DNA of 64,000 bases from Georgenia satyanarayanai (GCF_023715365.1 NZ_JAMBNZ010000002.1:351183-415182); one strand, 5' to 3'. Positions 9,488 to 19,713 are shown, counted from the first letter of the stretch. Numbers and translations are program-made. Notes: generated from the sequence alone by a model not told the origin.

Positions 9488-10300
9488 TCAGCGCAGGACG
9501 GGACGCACGACGGCGAGGAGCGCCTGCACGAGCGCGGCCGGGCCCGCGACCGTCACGCCCTCGACGCCCTCCCCCACCCGCTCGACGACGCCGCCGGCCT
9601 CGGTGACGACGAGCGCGCCCGCTGCCATGTCCCAGGGGTTGAGGTAGCGCTCGAAGAAGACGTCCATGGCGCCGGCGGCGACGAGGCACAGGTCCATCGC
9701 GGCCGACCCGAGGCGGCGGATGTCCCGGACCTCGGGCAGGACCGCGGCGAGCACCTGCGCCTGCCCGGCGCGGCGGTCGGCGGTGTAGGCGAAACCTGTC
9801 CCGACGAGCGCCGTGGCGAGCTGCGGCGGCGAGCCGATGGCGATCGGCTCGCCGTCGGCGTACGCACCACCGCCGCGCGCCGCGGTCCACGTCTGCCCGG
9901 TGGCGGGGGCGTGGACGGCGCCGGCGAGCAGCCCCCAGGCAAAGGGGTCCTCCCCCTCCGCGCGAGCGACGGCAATGCTCACCGAGTAGGCGGGCAGGCC
10001 GTAGACGAAGTTCGTCGTCCCGTCGATGGGGTCGACCACCCAGACGAGGCCGGAGGAGCCGTCCTGCCAGCCCTCCTCCTCCCCGAGCACACCGTCGTCC
10101 GGGCGCAGCTCGGCGAGGCGGCGGCGGATGAGCGCCTCGGCCGCCTGGTCCACCTCGGTGACGAGGTCGACGCCGCTGCTCTTGGTCGCGGCCACGGCGA
10201 CCGACCCACCGAGGGCCTCACGGACGAGGTCGCCGGCCTCGCGGGCAACGGTCTCGGCGATTCCCATGAGCTCCTGGCTGACGGCGGTGGTATCGGTCAT
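9488..10300 (-). CDS. inositol monophosphatase family protein
   Basis: 270 residues. Mg2+-dependent sugar-phosphate phosphatase fold: GEEEG metal ligand, VVDPIDGTTNFVYGLP, and C-terminal WDMAAGALVVTEAGG. Family members hydrolyse inositol-1-phosphate, histidinol phosphate or fructose-1,6-bisphosphate, so the substrate is open; inositol supply for mycothiol or phosphatidylinositol is one possibility. The ATG start is preceded by GGAGG with good spacing. Divergent from sepH. Confidence 0.88.
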   Translation of the reverse strand: MTDTTAVSQELMGIAETVAREAGDLVREALGGSVAVAATKSSGVDLVTEVDQAAEALIRRRLAELRPDDGVLGEEEGWQDGSSGLVWVVDPIDGTTNFVYGLPAYSVSIAVARAEGEDPFAWGLLAGAVHAPATGQTWTAARGGGAYADGEPIAIGSPPQLATALVGTGFAYTADRRAGQAQVLAAVLPEVRDIRRLGSAAMDLCLVAAGAMDVFFERYLNPWDMAAGALVVTEAGGVVERVGEGVEGVTVAGPAALVQALLAVVRPVLR

Positions 10301-10469
10301 GGTGTCCTCCCTGGGCGGCTCGGGTGGGCCGTGCCACGCCGGGGAACCTCCCCGGTCCGGCGGCCGCACTGGTCCATGCTGACAGGACCCTGGCGAACAC
10401 ACCGGCGGGAATCCGGCATCCGGGCCGCGAGCGGTGGCACCCTCGACCCATACCTCGAAGGGGGACGAC

Positions 10470-11597
10470 ATGCTAGAGCTCGAACTCGTCGGGCTGCACA
10501 GCGACGGCGAGCACCTCACGCTCGCCGGTCCGGACGGCCAGCGCTACCGCCTGCTGGTCGACGACGCGCTGCGTGCTGCCGTCCGGCGCGACCGGCCCCA
10601 GCTCGAACAGATCCGCGCCGGCGCAGGGTTGCGGCCCAAGGAGATCCAGGCGCGCATCCGCGCCGGCGCCACGGCCGTGGAGGTCGCGGAGGCCGCCGGT
10701 CTGCCCGTGGAGCACGTCCAACGCTACGAGGGCCCCGTCCTCGCCGAGCGCAGCTGGGTGGTCGACCAGGCGCGCCGCTTCACCGTCGGCCGCGCCGAGG
10801 ACTCCCCCTCGCTGGGCGACCTCGTCCTGGACCGGCTGGCCACTCGCGGGGTGCGCGCACCGGAGATCGAGTGGGACGCCGTCCGCGGCCAGGACCGCTC
10901 ATGGGAGCTCATCGCCCGCTTCACCGCCGGCGACAAGCACCGCGAGGCCCGCTGGGAGGTCGACATGGCCGCCCGCACCACGCACGCGCTGGACGACGAG
11001 GGCCGCTGGCTCTCCGAGACCGAGGTGACCCCCGCCAGCGCCTCGCGCCGTCACCTCATGCCGGTGCGGCTCTACGACATCGAGGCCGACGGCGACCTCG
11101 GCCCGGCCCTCGCGGCGGTCGACGCCGACCTCACCGACGCCGAGCCGGAGGATGACCTCGGCTACGGCGACCTGCCGGCCGCGAGCACCGACGACCTCCT
11201 CGCGGAGCTGCGCGCCACGCGTGGCACCCGCCCCGAGCTGGAGCCGGTCGAGGACGACGACGACTGGGGGCTGCCCCCGGCCGCCCATCCGCCGGCCTCA
11301 CGGGCGCACGAAGCGGTCGACGCCCAGGTGCTGCCCATGCCGCGTGACGCCCGTCCCGCCGTCGTGGAGGAGCAGGAGCCTGCGCCGTCCACGCCGCCTG
11401 CTGCCCCGCCCGCCCCGCCGAGGTCCGAGGAGCCGGCCCAGCCCCGGACGGGTGAGGGTCAGGGCCGCCGGGCCGCACAGGCACCGGCGCAGCGTGGTGA
11501 GGGCGAGGCCAAGGACGCGAAGCGACGCTCGAGCCGCGGACGCCGCGCAAGCGTGCCGAGCTGGGACGAGATCGTCTTCGGCGCCAAGCCCGAGTAG
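10470..11597 (+). CDS. sepH: septation protein SepH
   Basis: 375 residues. The N-terminal DUF3071-type domain includes a helix-turn-helix-like stretch (LRPKEIQARIRAG, VEVAEAAGLPVEHVQRYEGP) and the conserved WVVDQARRFTVGR / ARWEVDMAARTTHALD blocks. The C-terminal 150 residues are Pro/Ala/acidic-rich and end with a basic tail and WDEIVFGAK, as in SepH. In Streptomyces, SepH binds FtsZ and stimulates Z-ring assembly. The start ATG 10470 was chosen for the GGGG purine run just upstream. It converges on tdk; the 193 bp between them contain only short GC-rich repeats. Confidence 0.9.
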   Translation: MLELELVGLHSDGEHLTLAGPDGQRYRLLVDDALRAAVRRDRPQLEQIRAGAGLRPKEIQARIRAGATAVEVAEAAGLPVEHVQRYEGPVLAERSWVVDQARRFTVGRAEDSPSLGDLVLDRLATRGVRAPEIEWDAVRGQDRSWELIARFTAGDKHREARWEVDMAARTTHALDDEGRWLSETEVTPASASRRHLMPVRLYDIEADGDLGPALAAVDADLTDAEPEDDLGYGDLPAASTDDLLAELRATRGTRPELEPVEDDDDWGLPPAAHPPASRAHEAVDAQVLPMPRDARPAVVEEQEPAPSTPPAAPPAPPRSEEPAQPRTGEGQGRRAAQAPAQRGEGEAKDAKRRSSRGRRASVPSWDEIVFGAKPE

Positions 11598-11790
11598 CCG
11601 GCCGTCGGCGGCCCCAGGCGCCCGCACCCGGGCCCGCCGCTGATCTGCGCACAAGTCGGCGACACGCGCCCGACACGCCGGGACAGGTGCCGCCCAGCCC
11701 GCCTCCCGGCAGACGTGTGCGCAGTTCACGCGCAGCCGCCGGCGCAGCCGCCGGCGACCTCACGCGGCCAGCAGGCCGGCGCACCGGCGC

Positions 11791-12444
11791 TCAGCCCAGG
11801 GGCAGGGTCTCCGGGCTGAGCTCGGCCGCACCGGCGACGGCGGCGGTCTCCCGGCGCACGTGGTGGCGGCGGCACAGCACCTCGTAGCCCACGCCGCCGG
11901 CCGGCTCAGGCTCCGCCGCGGTGTCCCCGACGACGACCTGCTCGCCCACGGTCACCATGCGCCCGTCCACGGTGCGCGCGTTGTGCGTCGCGCGGCGCCC
12001 GCACCAGCACAGCGACTGGACCTGGAGCTGCTCGACGCGGTCGGCGAGCTCGAGCAACCGGGCAGAGCCGGGGAAGAGCCGGGTACGGAAGTCGGTGGTG
12101 ATGCCGAAGGCGAAGACGTCCACGCCCATGTCGTCGACGAGCCGGGCCAGCTGCTCGACCTGCGCGACGCTGTAGAACTGCGCCTCGTCGCACACGAGGT
12201 AGTCCACGCGCTCGCCGTGGGTGCGCCGGCTGACGACCTCCTGCCAGAAGTCCGTCGCGTCGTCGGCCTCGACGGCGGCGACGGCCAGGCCGAGGCGGGA
12301 GGAGAGCACGCCGCTGCCAGCACGGTCGTTCCGGCTGAAGATGAGGCCGCTCAGCCCGCGGCGGCGGTAGTTGTGGTCGATCTGCAGGGCGAGGGTGGAC
12401 TTGCCGGAGTCCATCGTGCCGGCGAAGAAGGCGAGCTCGGCCAC
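11791..12444 (-). CDS. tdk: thymidine kinase
   Basis: 217 residues, type II thymidine kinase (salvage of thymidine to dTMP). P-loop GTMDSGKS, the DEAQF motif, lasso loop around VQLQSLCWCGRRATHNAR, and zinc-binding cysteines in CWCG and CRRHH. The GTG start lies one base after the stop of the phosphatase-family gene, so it is the last cistron of the four-gene operon beginning at 16889. The C-terminal Glu/Pro-rich tail is unremarkable. Confidence 0.95.
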   Translation of the reverse strand: MAELAFFAGTMDSGKSTLALQIDHNYRRRGLSGLIFSRNDRAGSGVLSSRLGLAVAAVEADDATDFWQEVVSRRTHGERVDYLVCDEAQFYSVAQVEQLARLVDDMGVDVFAFGITTDFRTRLFPGSARLLELADRVEQLQVQSLCWCGRRATHNARTVDGRMVTVGEQVVVGDTAAEPEPAGGVGYEVLCRRHHVRRETAAVAGAAELSPETLPLG

Positions 12445-12445
12445 C

Positions 12446-13618
12446 TCACACCACCACCCGCACGAGCGGGATCTCCAGCTCGCCGGGGGTGAGCGAGCCG
12501 TGGACGCCCACGAGCGCGATCGACGACGGCGTCTGCGTGCGGGAGTCGACGACGGCGCGCGTCCCCCGGGTCGCGACGACGACGTCACCGACGGTCGTGC
12601 GGTGCCGTTCGCTCAGCGGACCGAACAGGCCGACCTCCTCCGCCTCCTCGCGCAGCAGCACCCAGGCGGTGTCCCCGAGCACGTCCCGCCAGCGCCCCGC
12701 GACGTCCGCGGCGGCCCCGGGCTCGGTGTGGACGTGGACGGCGCGCGGCTCCCCCGCGATGAGCGCGACGTCGCGGTCGAGCTCCGGGGTCGTCGCGACG
12801 TCGATGCGCGAGTCGAGGCCGAGGTCCACCATGCCGTGGTCGGCGGTGACGAGCAGGAGAGTGCCCTTGGGCAGCTGCCGGGCGAGCCGAGAGATCTCGG
12901 CGTCGACGAGCTCGACGGCCTCGCCCCACTGCCAGGAGCCCCAGCCGTGCTGATGGCCCATCTTGTCGACGTCGCCCCAGTAGAGGTAGACGAGGTCGGT
13001 GCCGCGGGTGCGGAGCAGCGAGCAGGTCGCGTCCACGCGGTCGGCCATCGAGTCGGCGGCGACGAAGCGCGGGCCGCGCAGCGCGGCCTCGGTGAGCCCG
13101 GAGCCGACGAAGCGGGCCGGGCCGACGCTCGCCACGCGCCGTCCCCACGACTCGGTGCCGAGCTGTTCGACGAGGGTGGGCTCGGGCTGCCACTGCCGCG
13201 GCGAGACCGTCGCGTCCTCCCAGCTGATGAGGTTGAGCAGCGAGCCGTCGGCGTCGTTGCGGACCGTGTAGCCGAGCATGCCGGTCTGGCCGGGCGGGCA
13301 GCCGGTACCGAACATCGTGAGGCTGGCTGCAGTCGTCGACGGGTAGCCGCTCGTGAGGGTGAGGCCGTCGGCCAGCTGGCGGCGCAGGAACGGGGCGTGC
13401 CCGCCGCGCTCGGCGAGCATGCGGGCGCCGAGGCCGTCGACGAGGACGACGCACACCTTGCGGGCCCGCGGCAGGCCCAGGGCCTCGCGGTCGTCGGCGG
13501 AGCTGCGGCCCGCGCTCGTCGTCGCGGCTCCGACGGCGTCGAGGGCGGCGGGGAGCACGGCGCGCAGCCCCGCGCCGTCGTAGTCGGGCAGGCGCAGGTC
13601 GGGGGGCAGCTCGGTCAC
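12446..13618 (-). CDS. alkaline phosphatase superfamily (nucleotide pyrophosphatase-like) protein
   Basis: 390 residues. Type I phosphodiesterase/nucleotide pyrophosphatase fold: VCVVLVDGLGARML (metal Asp), nucleophile Thr in SGYPSTTAASLTMFGTG, DVDKMGHQHG, and ATADHGM-like LLVTADHGMVDL. Metal ligands look intact, so it is probably an active hydrolase of unknown substrate. GTG 13618 overlaps the DUF5998 stop by 4 nt. It sits between DUF5998 and tdk in one operon, the usual actinobacterial order. Confidence 0.87.
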   Translation of the reverse strand: MTELPPDLRLPDYDGAGLRAVLPAALDAVGAATTSAGRSSADDREALGLPRARKVCVVLVDGLGARMLAERGGHAPFLRRQLADGLTLTSGYPSTTAASLTMFGTGCPPGQTGMLGYTVRNDADGSLLNLISWEDATVSPRQWQPEPTLVEQLGTESWGRRVASVGPARFVGSGLTEAALRGPRFVAADSMADRVDATCSLLRTRGTDLVYLYWGDVDKMGHQHGWGSWQWGEAVELVDAEISRLARQLPKGTLLLVTADHGMVDLGLDSRIDVATTPELDRDVALIAGEPRAVHVHTEPGAAADVAGRWRDVLGDTAWVLLREEAEEVGLFGPLSERHRTTVGDVVVATRGTRAVVDSRTQTPSSIALVGVHGSLTPGELEIPLVRVVV

Positions 13619-14199
13619 GGCGACGACACCGTCGCGGCGGACAGCGCCCGCGCGAAGGCCAGCGCCTGCTCCAGCGCCGCGGCACCCTCCGCCTGTGCGC
13701 TCACGCGCACGACGACGTCCTCGGGGGTGAGCAGGCCGGTGTAGCCGTGGTCGGCCTCGCAGTCGGGGTCGCTGCAGCCGGCGGGCGCGAGGTCGACCTG
13801 CTGGGCCCCGCCCCAGGTGACCGCGATGGTGAGGTCGTCCGAGCGCAGGCCGCCGTGGGTGCCGGCCGGGTCGCTCACGCCGTGGGTGAGGGCGACGGAG
13901 GAGATGCGGTCGATCGGCACCGCCTCGGTGGTCGCGGCGGCCGAGGGCACCTCGTCGCCCGGGACGTCGTCGACGTGCGCCATGACGAGCCGGGTCGGCG
14001 TCAGGGCGAGGGCGGTGAGGTGGCGGCGCACCTCCCGGGAGTCGAAGGTCGTCTCGGGGTGCACAAGGTAGGCCCGGACCTCCTCGCCGGCGAGCGCGAT
14101 GTCGAGAACACCCTGCACGAGCCGCGGGTAGTAGCCGGCGCGGTCCAGGTCTGCTCGGAGGCGGGACTGCAGGTCGTTCGTCACGTTGCGGCGATCCAC
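13615..14199 (-). CDS. DUF5998 family protein
   Basis: 194 residues, conserved core LRADLDRAGYYPRLVQGVLD, ETTFDSREVRRHLT, LTPTRLVMAHVDD, and a CSDPDCEADHGYTG block that may bind metal. Function unknown. The chosen GTG 14199 lies inside the end of the upstream synthetase gene (19-nt overlap), which suggests translational reinitiation. An alternative GTG (NVTNDL, 18 nt downstream) is possible. Confidence 0.82.
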   Translation of the reverse strand: MDRRNVTNDLQSRLRADLDRAGYYPRLVQGVLDIALAGEEVRAYLVHPETTFDSREVRRHLTALALTPTRLVMAHVDDVPGDEVPSAAATTEAVPIDRISSVALTHGVSDPAGTHGGLRSDDLTIAVTWGGAQQVDLAPAGCSDPDCEADHGYTGLLTPEDVVVRVSAQAEGAAALEQALAFARALSAATVSSP

Positions 14200-16889
14200 G
14201 GCTCCATCTTGACACCACTTGCGCCCACCCCGGGCAGGACGCGTCGTCCGCTGTCGGCCCGCCCGGGCGGCGCGACCTCGACGACGGCGCTGAGGAGGGC
14301 CGCGCCCCGACGCCCGACGAGCACCGGGTTGAGAAGGATCTGACGCACCTCGGGCAGGTCGTCGACGAGCACGGAGACACGTGCGATGACGTTCTCCAGG
14401 GCCTTGACGTCCATGACCGGCAGGCCGCGGTGGCCGAAGAGCCGGGGCGAGGCCTTGGCCGCGCGGACCATCTGCGCGACGTCGACGTCGGTGAGCGGGG
14501 GGATCCGGTAGGAGACGTCGTCGAGGAGCTCGACGGCGTCGCCGCCCAGGCCGAAGGACACGACCGGCCCGTAGAGGTCGTCCTCGGTGCCGCGCACGAC
14601 GCACGCCACCCCGGGCGGTGCCATGGCCTGGACCTCGACGCCGAGCCCGGGACGGCCGACGGCCTCGAGGTCGCGGGTCATGGCGGCCATCGCGGCGGTG
14701 AGCTCCTCGGCGGTGCGGAGGTCCAGGCGCACCCCGCCGAGGTCGGCGCGGTGGCGCAGCACCTCGTCGCGGGTCTTGAGCGCCACTGGCCAGCCGAGGT
14801 GCTGCGCGGCGGCGACCGCCTCCTCGGGGGTGTGGGCGGTGCGGGAGGGCACGAGGCCGAGCCCGTAGCAGGCGAGGAGCTCGGCGACGGCGTCGGGCGC
14901 GAGCCGAGCGATCTCGCCGGCCGCGAGCCCCTGCAGGGCCGGGGCGAGCAGCTCCCGGGCGCGCGCCGGGGCGATGCCGGTGGGGTCGACGAGCTCCCCA
15001 CGGTCGGCGTCGCGCCACCGCGCGTGGGCCACCGCCCCGGCGAGCCCGGCGACGGCGTCGGCGGGGGTGGCGTAGGCCGGCACGGTGCGTCCGTCGCTGG
15101 TGAGCTCGTCGGTGAGGCCGAGGAGTCCCCGGACGGCCGCGAGGACGGGACGCCCCTCTCCCGCCGCGGCCGCGGCGAGCGCGTGCCAGACCCCGGCGTC
15201 GCCGTCGCCCAGGGGCGGCACGTGGGCGACGACGAGCGCGTCCCACGAGTCGTCCTCCCGCAGGCGGGCGAGCGCACGGGCGTAGTCCTCCCCCGTGGCG
15301 AGGGCGGGCAGCGCGCCCGAGGGCACCGGCTGGAGGCCGTGGCCGCGCGCCGCGCCGGCGATCGCGGTCGTCAGGGCACCGGAGTTGCCGAGCACCGCCG
15401 TGCGCGGCCCTCGCGGCAGCGGCTGGGAGACGAGGAGCTGGGCGAGGTCGAGCATCTCCTGGGTGGTTCGCGTGCGCATCACCCCCGCCTGGTCGAGCAT
15501 CTGCGCGAGCACCCGCTGCGGCTCTCGCGTGGTGCGGACCGCGTGTCCGGGGGGCACCTGCTGGCCGGTCTGCCCGCTGAGCACGGTGATGAGCGGCACG
15601 GTGGCGCCGAGGCGCCGGGCGATGCGCGAGAACTTGCGCGGGTTGCCGATCGACTCGAGGTTGACGACGGCGGCGGTGATGCCGGGGTCGTCGTGCCAGG
15701 CCTGCATCGTGTCGTTGCCGGACACGTCGGCGCGGTTGCCCGCGGAGACGAAGCTGCGCAGCCCGATGCCGCGCTGCTGGACCGCGGACAGGAGCGCACT
15801 GCCCGCGGCGGCGGACTGACAGAACAGGGCGAGGCCGCCCTGTCCGATCCCGCGGCGGACCGTCGCGTCCAGCCGCCCCGCGGGACCGGTGGCGACGACG
15901 CCGTAGGACGCGGGACCCAGGAGCCGCATCCCGCCGGCGCGGGTGCGGCGCACGAGCTCCTCCTGCCGCTTCCGACCCGCCTCGTCCCCCTCGGCGAAGC
16001 CGCCGGACAGGACGACGACGGCGTGCACGCCCAGCGCCGCGAGCTCGGGCACCGCGGCGACGACGGCGTCCGGCTCCCCCGCGACGACCGCGAGGTCCGG
16101 GGCGGGTGCCGCCGACGCCCGCAGGTGCTCGGCGAGCGCGGTGAGGGAGTCATGGCCCTCCGTCCCGCCGTCGGACAGGCCGACGAGGTGGACGGGGCCG
16201 GTGAAGCTGCCGTCGCGGACGGTGGCGGCGGCGCGCTCGGCGAAGATCTGCTCGAGGCCGCCCAGCCCGGCGACGACGACCGAACCGGCTGCCATGAGCG
16301 TGCGCATGCTCAGCGACTCCGCGTGCTGCTCCCGCTCGGCCATGACGCCCCAGGAGCGGCCGGTCTCCTCGATGTGGAACTCCACGCGCAGCACGCCGTC
16401 GTCCAGCTCCTGGTGGACGTCGTAGCCGGCGTCACGGAAGACGCGGATCATCCGGGCGTTGGCGGGCAGCACCTCGGCGGTGAAGCGCACGACACCGCGC
16501 TCGCGGCCCGCGGCGGCGAGGTGCTCGAGAAGCACCGATCCCAGACCGCGGCCGTGCTCGGAGTCGGCGACGTAGAAGGCGACCTCGGCGACCTCGTGGT
16601 CCACGCGGTCGTAGCGGCCCACGGCGAGGATGTCTGGCCCGCTCGTGAGGACGAGGGCGACGCGGTCGTCGTGGTCCACGTGGGTGAAGCGGTGCAGGTC
16701 GCGCTCGCTGAGCCGCTCCATCGGCGCGAAGAAGCGGTAGTACTGCGAGAGCGGTGACTGCCGCTGGTGCATGGCCTGGAGCGCGGGCGCGTCCTGCGGC
16801 CGGATCGGGCGGATGTGCATGGGGATTCCGTCGCGCAGCACGACGTCGGCCTCCCAGTGCGCGGGGTACGGGGGCGCCTCCTCGCTCAT
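14181..16889 (-). CDS. GNAT acetyltransferase fused to NDP-forming acyl-CoA synthetase-like domains
   Basis: 902 residues. The N-terminal GNAT domain (about 1-165; acetyl-CoA loop in GRGLGSVLLEHL) is followed by a CoA-binding domain, succinyl-CoA-ligase-like domains and a C-terminal ATP-grasp domain (LGWPVALKTRDEVL, GVEVQAMAPPGVACVVRG). Related Pat enzymes acetylate the catalytic lysine of acyl-CoA synthetases; in Salmonella Pat the GNAT domain is C-terminal, so the domain order here is permuted. A regulatory lysine acetyltransferase is the best guess; direct acyl-CoA synthesis is the alternative. A TAGGTT -10 lies 6 nt before the ATG, so the transcript is probably leaderless. First gene of the operon reaching tdk. 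Confidence 0.9.
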   Translation of the reverse strand: MSEEAPPYPAHWEADVVLRDGIPMHIRPIRPQDAPALQAMHQRQSPLSQYYRFFAPMERLSERDLHRFTHVDHDDRVALVLTSGPDILAVGRYDRVDHEVAEVAFYVADSEHGRGLGSVLLEHLAAAGRERGVVRFTAEVLPANARMIRVFRDAGYDVHQELDDGVLRVEFHIEETGRSWGVMAEREQHAESLSMRTLMAAGSVVVAGLGGLEQIFAERAAATVRDGSFTGPVHLVGLSDGGTEGHDSLTALAEHLRASAAPAPDLAVVAGEPDAVVAAVPELAALGVHAVVVLSGGFAEGDEAGRKRQEELVRRTRAGGMRLLGPASYGVVATGPAGRLDATVRRGIGQGGLALFCQSAAAGSALLSAVQQRGIGLRSFVSAGNRADVSGNDTMQAWHDDPGITAAVVNLESIGNPRKFSRIARRLGATVPLITVLSGQTGQQVPPGHAVRTTREPQRVLAQMLDQAGVMRTRTTQEMLDLAQLLVSQPLPRGPRTAVLGNSGALTTAIAGAARGHGLQPVPSGALPALATGEDYARALARLREDDSWDALVVAHVPPLGDGDAGVWHALAAAAAGEGRPVLAAVRGLLGLTDELTSDGRTVPAYATPADAVAGLAGAVAHARWRDADRGELVDPTGIAPARARELLAPALQGLAAGEIARLAPDAVAELLACYGLGLVPSRTAHTPEEAVAAAQHLGWPVALKTRDEVLRHRADLGGVRLDLRTAEELTAAMAAMTRDLEAVGRPGLGVEVQAMAPPGVACVVRGTEDDLYGPVVSFGLGGDAVELLDDVSYRIPPLTDVDVAQMVRAAKASPRLFGHRGLPVMDVKALENVIARVSVLVDDLPEVRQILLNPVLVGRRGAALLSAVVEVAPPGRADSGRRVLPGVGASGVKMEPWIAAT

Positions 16890-16980
16890 GGGCCCAACCT
16901 ACCCGCCGGGTCCGACACGGGCCCGGACACGGCGGGGACAGTGCACGGACCGGTGCCCGTGTCGGGGGACAATGGGCGGC

Positions 16981-19437
16981 ATGCCACGCCGCAGCACCCC
17001 TCCGCCTCCCATGCAGGAGCAGATCGTCGACATCGACGTCTCCAGCGAGATGCAGGGCTCGTTCCTCGAGTACGCGTACTCGGTCATCTACTCGCGTGCG
17101 CTGCCCGACGCGCGCGACGGGCTCAAGCCCGTGCAGCGGCGGATCCTCTACATGATGGACGACATGGGCCTGCGCCCGGACCGCGGGCACGTGAAGTCCG
17201 CACGCGTCGTCGGCGAGGTCATGGGCAAGCTCCACCCCCACGGCGACACCGCGATCTACGACGCGCTCGTGCGCCTGGCCCAGGACTTCTCCCTCCGGGT
17301 GCCGCTCGTGGACGGCCACGGCAACTTCGGCTCGCTCGACGACGGCCCCGCAGCCCCCCGCTACACCGAGGCGCGCCTCACCCCGGCGGCGCTGCTCATG
17401 ACGGCGGACCTCGGCGAGGACGTCGTCGACTTCGTCCCGAACTACGACAACCAGCTGACCCAGCCCTCGGTGCTGCCCGCCGCGATGCCGAACCTGCTCG
17501 TCAACGGCGCGTCGGGCATCGCCGTCGGCATGGCGACGAACATGGCGCCGCACAACCTCGTCGAGGTGATCGCCGCGGCGCGCCACCTCATCGCGCAGCC
17601 GGACGCGACGCTCGAGGAGCTCATGCGCTTCGTGCCCGGGCCCGACCTGCCCTCCGGCGGCAAGATCGTCGGGCTCGACGGCATCCGGGACGCCTACGCC
17701 ACCGGCCGCGGGTCCTTCCGCACCCGTGCCACCACCCACCTGGAGAACGTCACCGCGCGCCGCAAGGCCATCGTCGTCACCGAGCTGCCCTACCAGGTGG
17801 GCGTGGAGCGGGTGCTCGAGAAGATCAAGGAGGCTGCGGACGCCAAGAAGCTCCAGGGCGTGGCCGACGCGTCGGACTACACCGACCGCGCGCACGGCCT
17901 GCGGCTGGTCATCGAGATCAAGAACGGGTTCAACCCCGAGGCCGTCCTCGAGCAGCTCTACCGCTTCACCCCGATGGAGGACTCCTTCGGGATCAACAAC
18001 GTCGCGCTCGTCGACGGGCAGCCGCAGACCCTGGGCCTGCGCGAGCTGCTGTCGGTCTACGTCCAGCACCGCCTGCAGGTGGTCCGTCGCCGCACCGAGC
18101 ACCGGTTGGCCAAGCGCATCGAGCGCGCGCACCTCGTGGCCGGCCTGCTCGTCGCGATCGCCGACATCGACGAGGTCATCGCCGTCATCCGCTCGTCGGA
18201 CGACGCCGACGCCGCGCGCCAGCGGCTCATGCTGGTCTTCGACCTGTCCGAGCCGCAGGCCGACTACATCCTCGCGCTGCGCCTGCGCCGCCTCACGAGG
18301 TTCTCCCGCCTCGAGCTGGAGGCGGAGCGAGACGCACTGGCCCGCGAGATCGAGGAGCTGCAGCGGATTCTCGCCGACGAGGCGCTCCTGCGGCAGGTCG
18401 TGAGCGACGAGCTCGCCGAGGTCGCCGCCACCCACGGCACCCCCCGGCGCACCGTGCTCCTCGAGCACGCCGGCGGCCCGGCCACCGGCTCGGCGGCCTC
18501 CGCCCGCCGTACCGGCACGAGCGTGCCGCTCGAAATCCCTGACGAGCCGTGCTGGGTGGCGCTCTCCGGGACCGGGCTGCTCGCGCGCAGCGCGCAGGAG
18601 CCGCCGCGCCTGGGCCCGCGCGTCGCGCACGACGCCATCGCCGCCGCCGTCCCGGCCCGCACCCGCGGCGACGTGGGCGCCGTGCTGAGCAGCGGCCGCT
18701 GCGTGCGACTGTCGGTCCTCGACGCCCCCGCGCTGCCGCCCACCGACTCCGCACCCGGCCTGTCCGGCGGCGCGCCCGTCGGCGAGCTGCTCCAGCTCGA
18801 GCCGGGAGAGCGCGTCGTGGGCCTGACCCGCCTCGACGACGACGCCCCGCCCCTTGCCCTGGCCACCGCCGCCGGCACCGTCAAGCGGGTGAGCCCGGCC
18901 GACCGTCCCGGCAAGGGCGACGCGTGGGAGCTCATCTCCCTCAAGCCGGGTGACGCCGTCGTCGGGGCCGCGCACGCGCCCGAGGAGCACCGCCTCGTCC
19001 TCGTGACCACCGAGGCGCACCTCCTCCACTTCGCGGCGTCCGCGGTCCGGCCGCAGGGGCGCGGCGCGGGCGGCATGGCGGGGGTGAAGATGCCCGAGGA
19101 CGCGCGCGTCGTCGCCTTCGGCGTCGTCCACCCCGACGACGTCTCCCGCAGCCTCGTCGTCACGGTCGCCGGATCGTCCACGGCCCTCCCCGGGACGACG
19201 CCGGGCAGCGCGAAGGTCACGCCCTTCGACCGCTTCCCCGGCAAGGGCCGCGCCACCGGCGGCGTCCGCGCGCAGCGCTTCCTGCGCGGCGAGGACACCC
19301 TGACGACGGCATGGGTGGGCCTCGAGCCCATCCGTGCGGTCGGCGCGGGTGGTCAGCCGGTCGACCTGCCCGAGGTCGACGAGCGCCGCGACGGCTCCGG
19401 CCGACCGCTCCCGGCCCCCGTCACCGCCGTCGGCTGA
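16981..19437 (+). CDS. parC: DNA topoisomerase IV subunit A
   Basis: 818 residues. Breaks and rejoins DNA; the catalytic tyrosine lies in APRYTEARL. The breakage-reunion domain starts with [20 protein letters not shown], and the [17 protein letters not shown] helix is intact. The C-terminal beta-pinwheel (about residues 500-818) lacks a clear gyrase-type GyrA box, which supports topo IV over gyrase, as does the nearby parE. ATG 16981 was preferred over in-frame ATG 16972 because a GACAAT -10-like hexamer ends 6 nt upstream, a leaderless arrangement. Divergent from the GNAT/synthetase operon. Confidence 0.9.
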   Translation: MPRRSTPPPPMQEQIVDIDVSSEMQGSFLEYAYSVIYSRALPDARDGLKPVQRRILYMMDDMGLRPDRGHVKSARVVGEVMGKLHPHGDTAIYDALVRLAQDFSLRVPLVDGHGNFGSLDDGPAAPRYTEARLTPAALLMTADLGEDVVDFVPNYDNQLTQPSVLPAAMPNLLVNGASGIAVGMATNMAPHNLVEVIAAARHLIAQPDATLEELMRFVPGPDLPSGGKIVGLDGIRDAYATGRGSFRTRATTHLENVTARRKAIVVTELPYQVGVERVLEKIKEAADAKKLQGVADASDYTDRAHGLRLVIEIKNGFNPEAVLEQLYRFTPMEDSFGINNVALVDGQPQTLGLRELLSVYVQHRLQVVRRRTEHRLAKRIERAHLVAGLLVAIADIDEVIAVIRSSDDADAARQRLMLVFDLSEPQADYILALRLRRLTRFSRLELEAERDALAREIEELQRILADEALLRQVVSDELAEVAATHGTPRRTVLLEHAGGPATGSAASARRTGTSVPLEIPDEPCWVALSGTGLLARSAQEPPRLGPRVAHDAIAAAVPARTRGDVGAVLSSGRCVRLSVLDAPALPPTDSAPGLSGGAPVGELLQLEPGERVVGLTRLDDDAPPLALATAAGTVKRVSPADRPGKGDAWELISLKPGDAVVGAAHAPEEHRLVLVTTEAHLLHFAASAVRPQGRGAGGMAGVKMPEDARVVAFGVVHPDDVSRSLVVTVAGSSTALPGTTPGSAKVTPFDRFPGKGRATGGVRAQRFLRGEDTLTTAWVGLEPIRAVGAGGQPVDLPEVDERRDGSGRPLPAPVTAVG

Positions 19438-19660
19438 CCCCACGCCCGAGCTCGCGCCCCCCAGCGCCGACAGCTGACTTATGACCCGCGCCCCGCCGCC
19501 GACAGCCCACGTGTTACTGGACCCCAACGCCCACGTTGGCGCCGACGCTGCAATGCCGTGGGGGCGAGCTGGCGCTGGCGCCACTGGCCGCCACCACCGT
19601 CTCTGGCCAGGCCATCCCGACTCCCACGGCGGCGACGTCCCGGAACAACTCAGCTGTCGG

Positions 19661-19713
19661 CGAGGGGGGCGCGAAGGGCGAGGGGGGCGCGAAGGGCGCG
19701 GGAGCGCGAAGGG
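19661..19713. repeat. tandem 17-18 bp G-rich repeat, three copies plus a remnant
   Basis: CGAGGGGGGCGCGAAGGG occurs twice in direct succession (19661-19678, 19679-19696), followed by a 17-bp variant (19697-19713) and a partial fourth copy. It lies in the 288-bp convergent gap between parC and a GNAT gene. No gene is seen in the gap. Another small inverted repeat (CCAACG/CGTTGG) lies upstream near 19524-19539. Confidence 0.75.

Noticed and set aside
16972..16980. Upstream ATG of parC
   Set aside because: In-frame, but it overlaps the likely -10 (GACAAT); ATG 16981 fits the leaderless spacing seen in neighbours.
16432..19584. 1050-codon minus-strand frame opposite parC
   Set aside because: Shadow of parC; no motifs.
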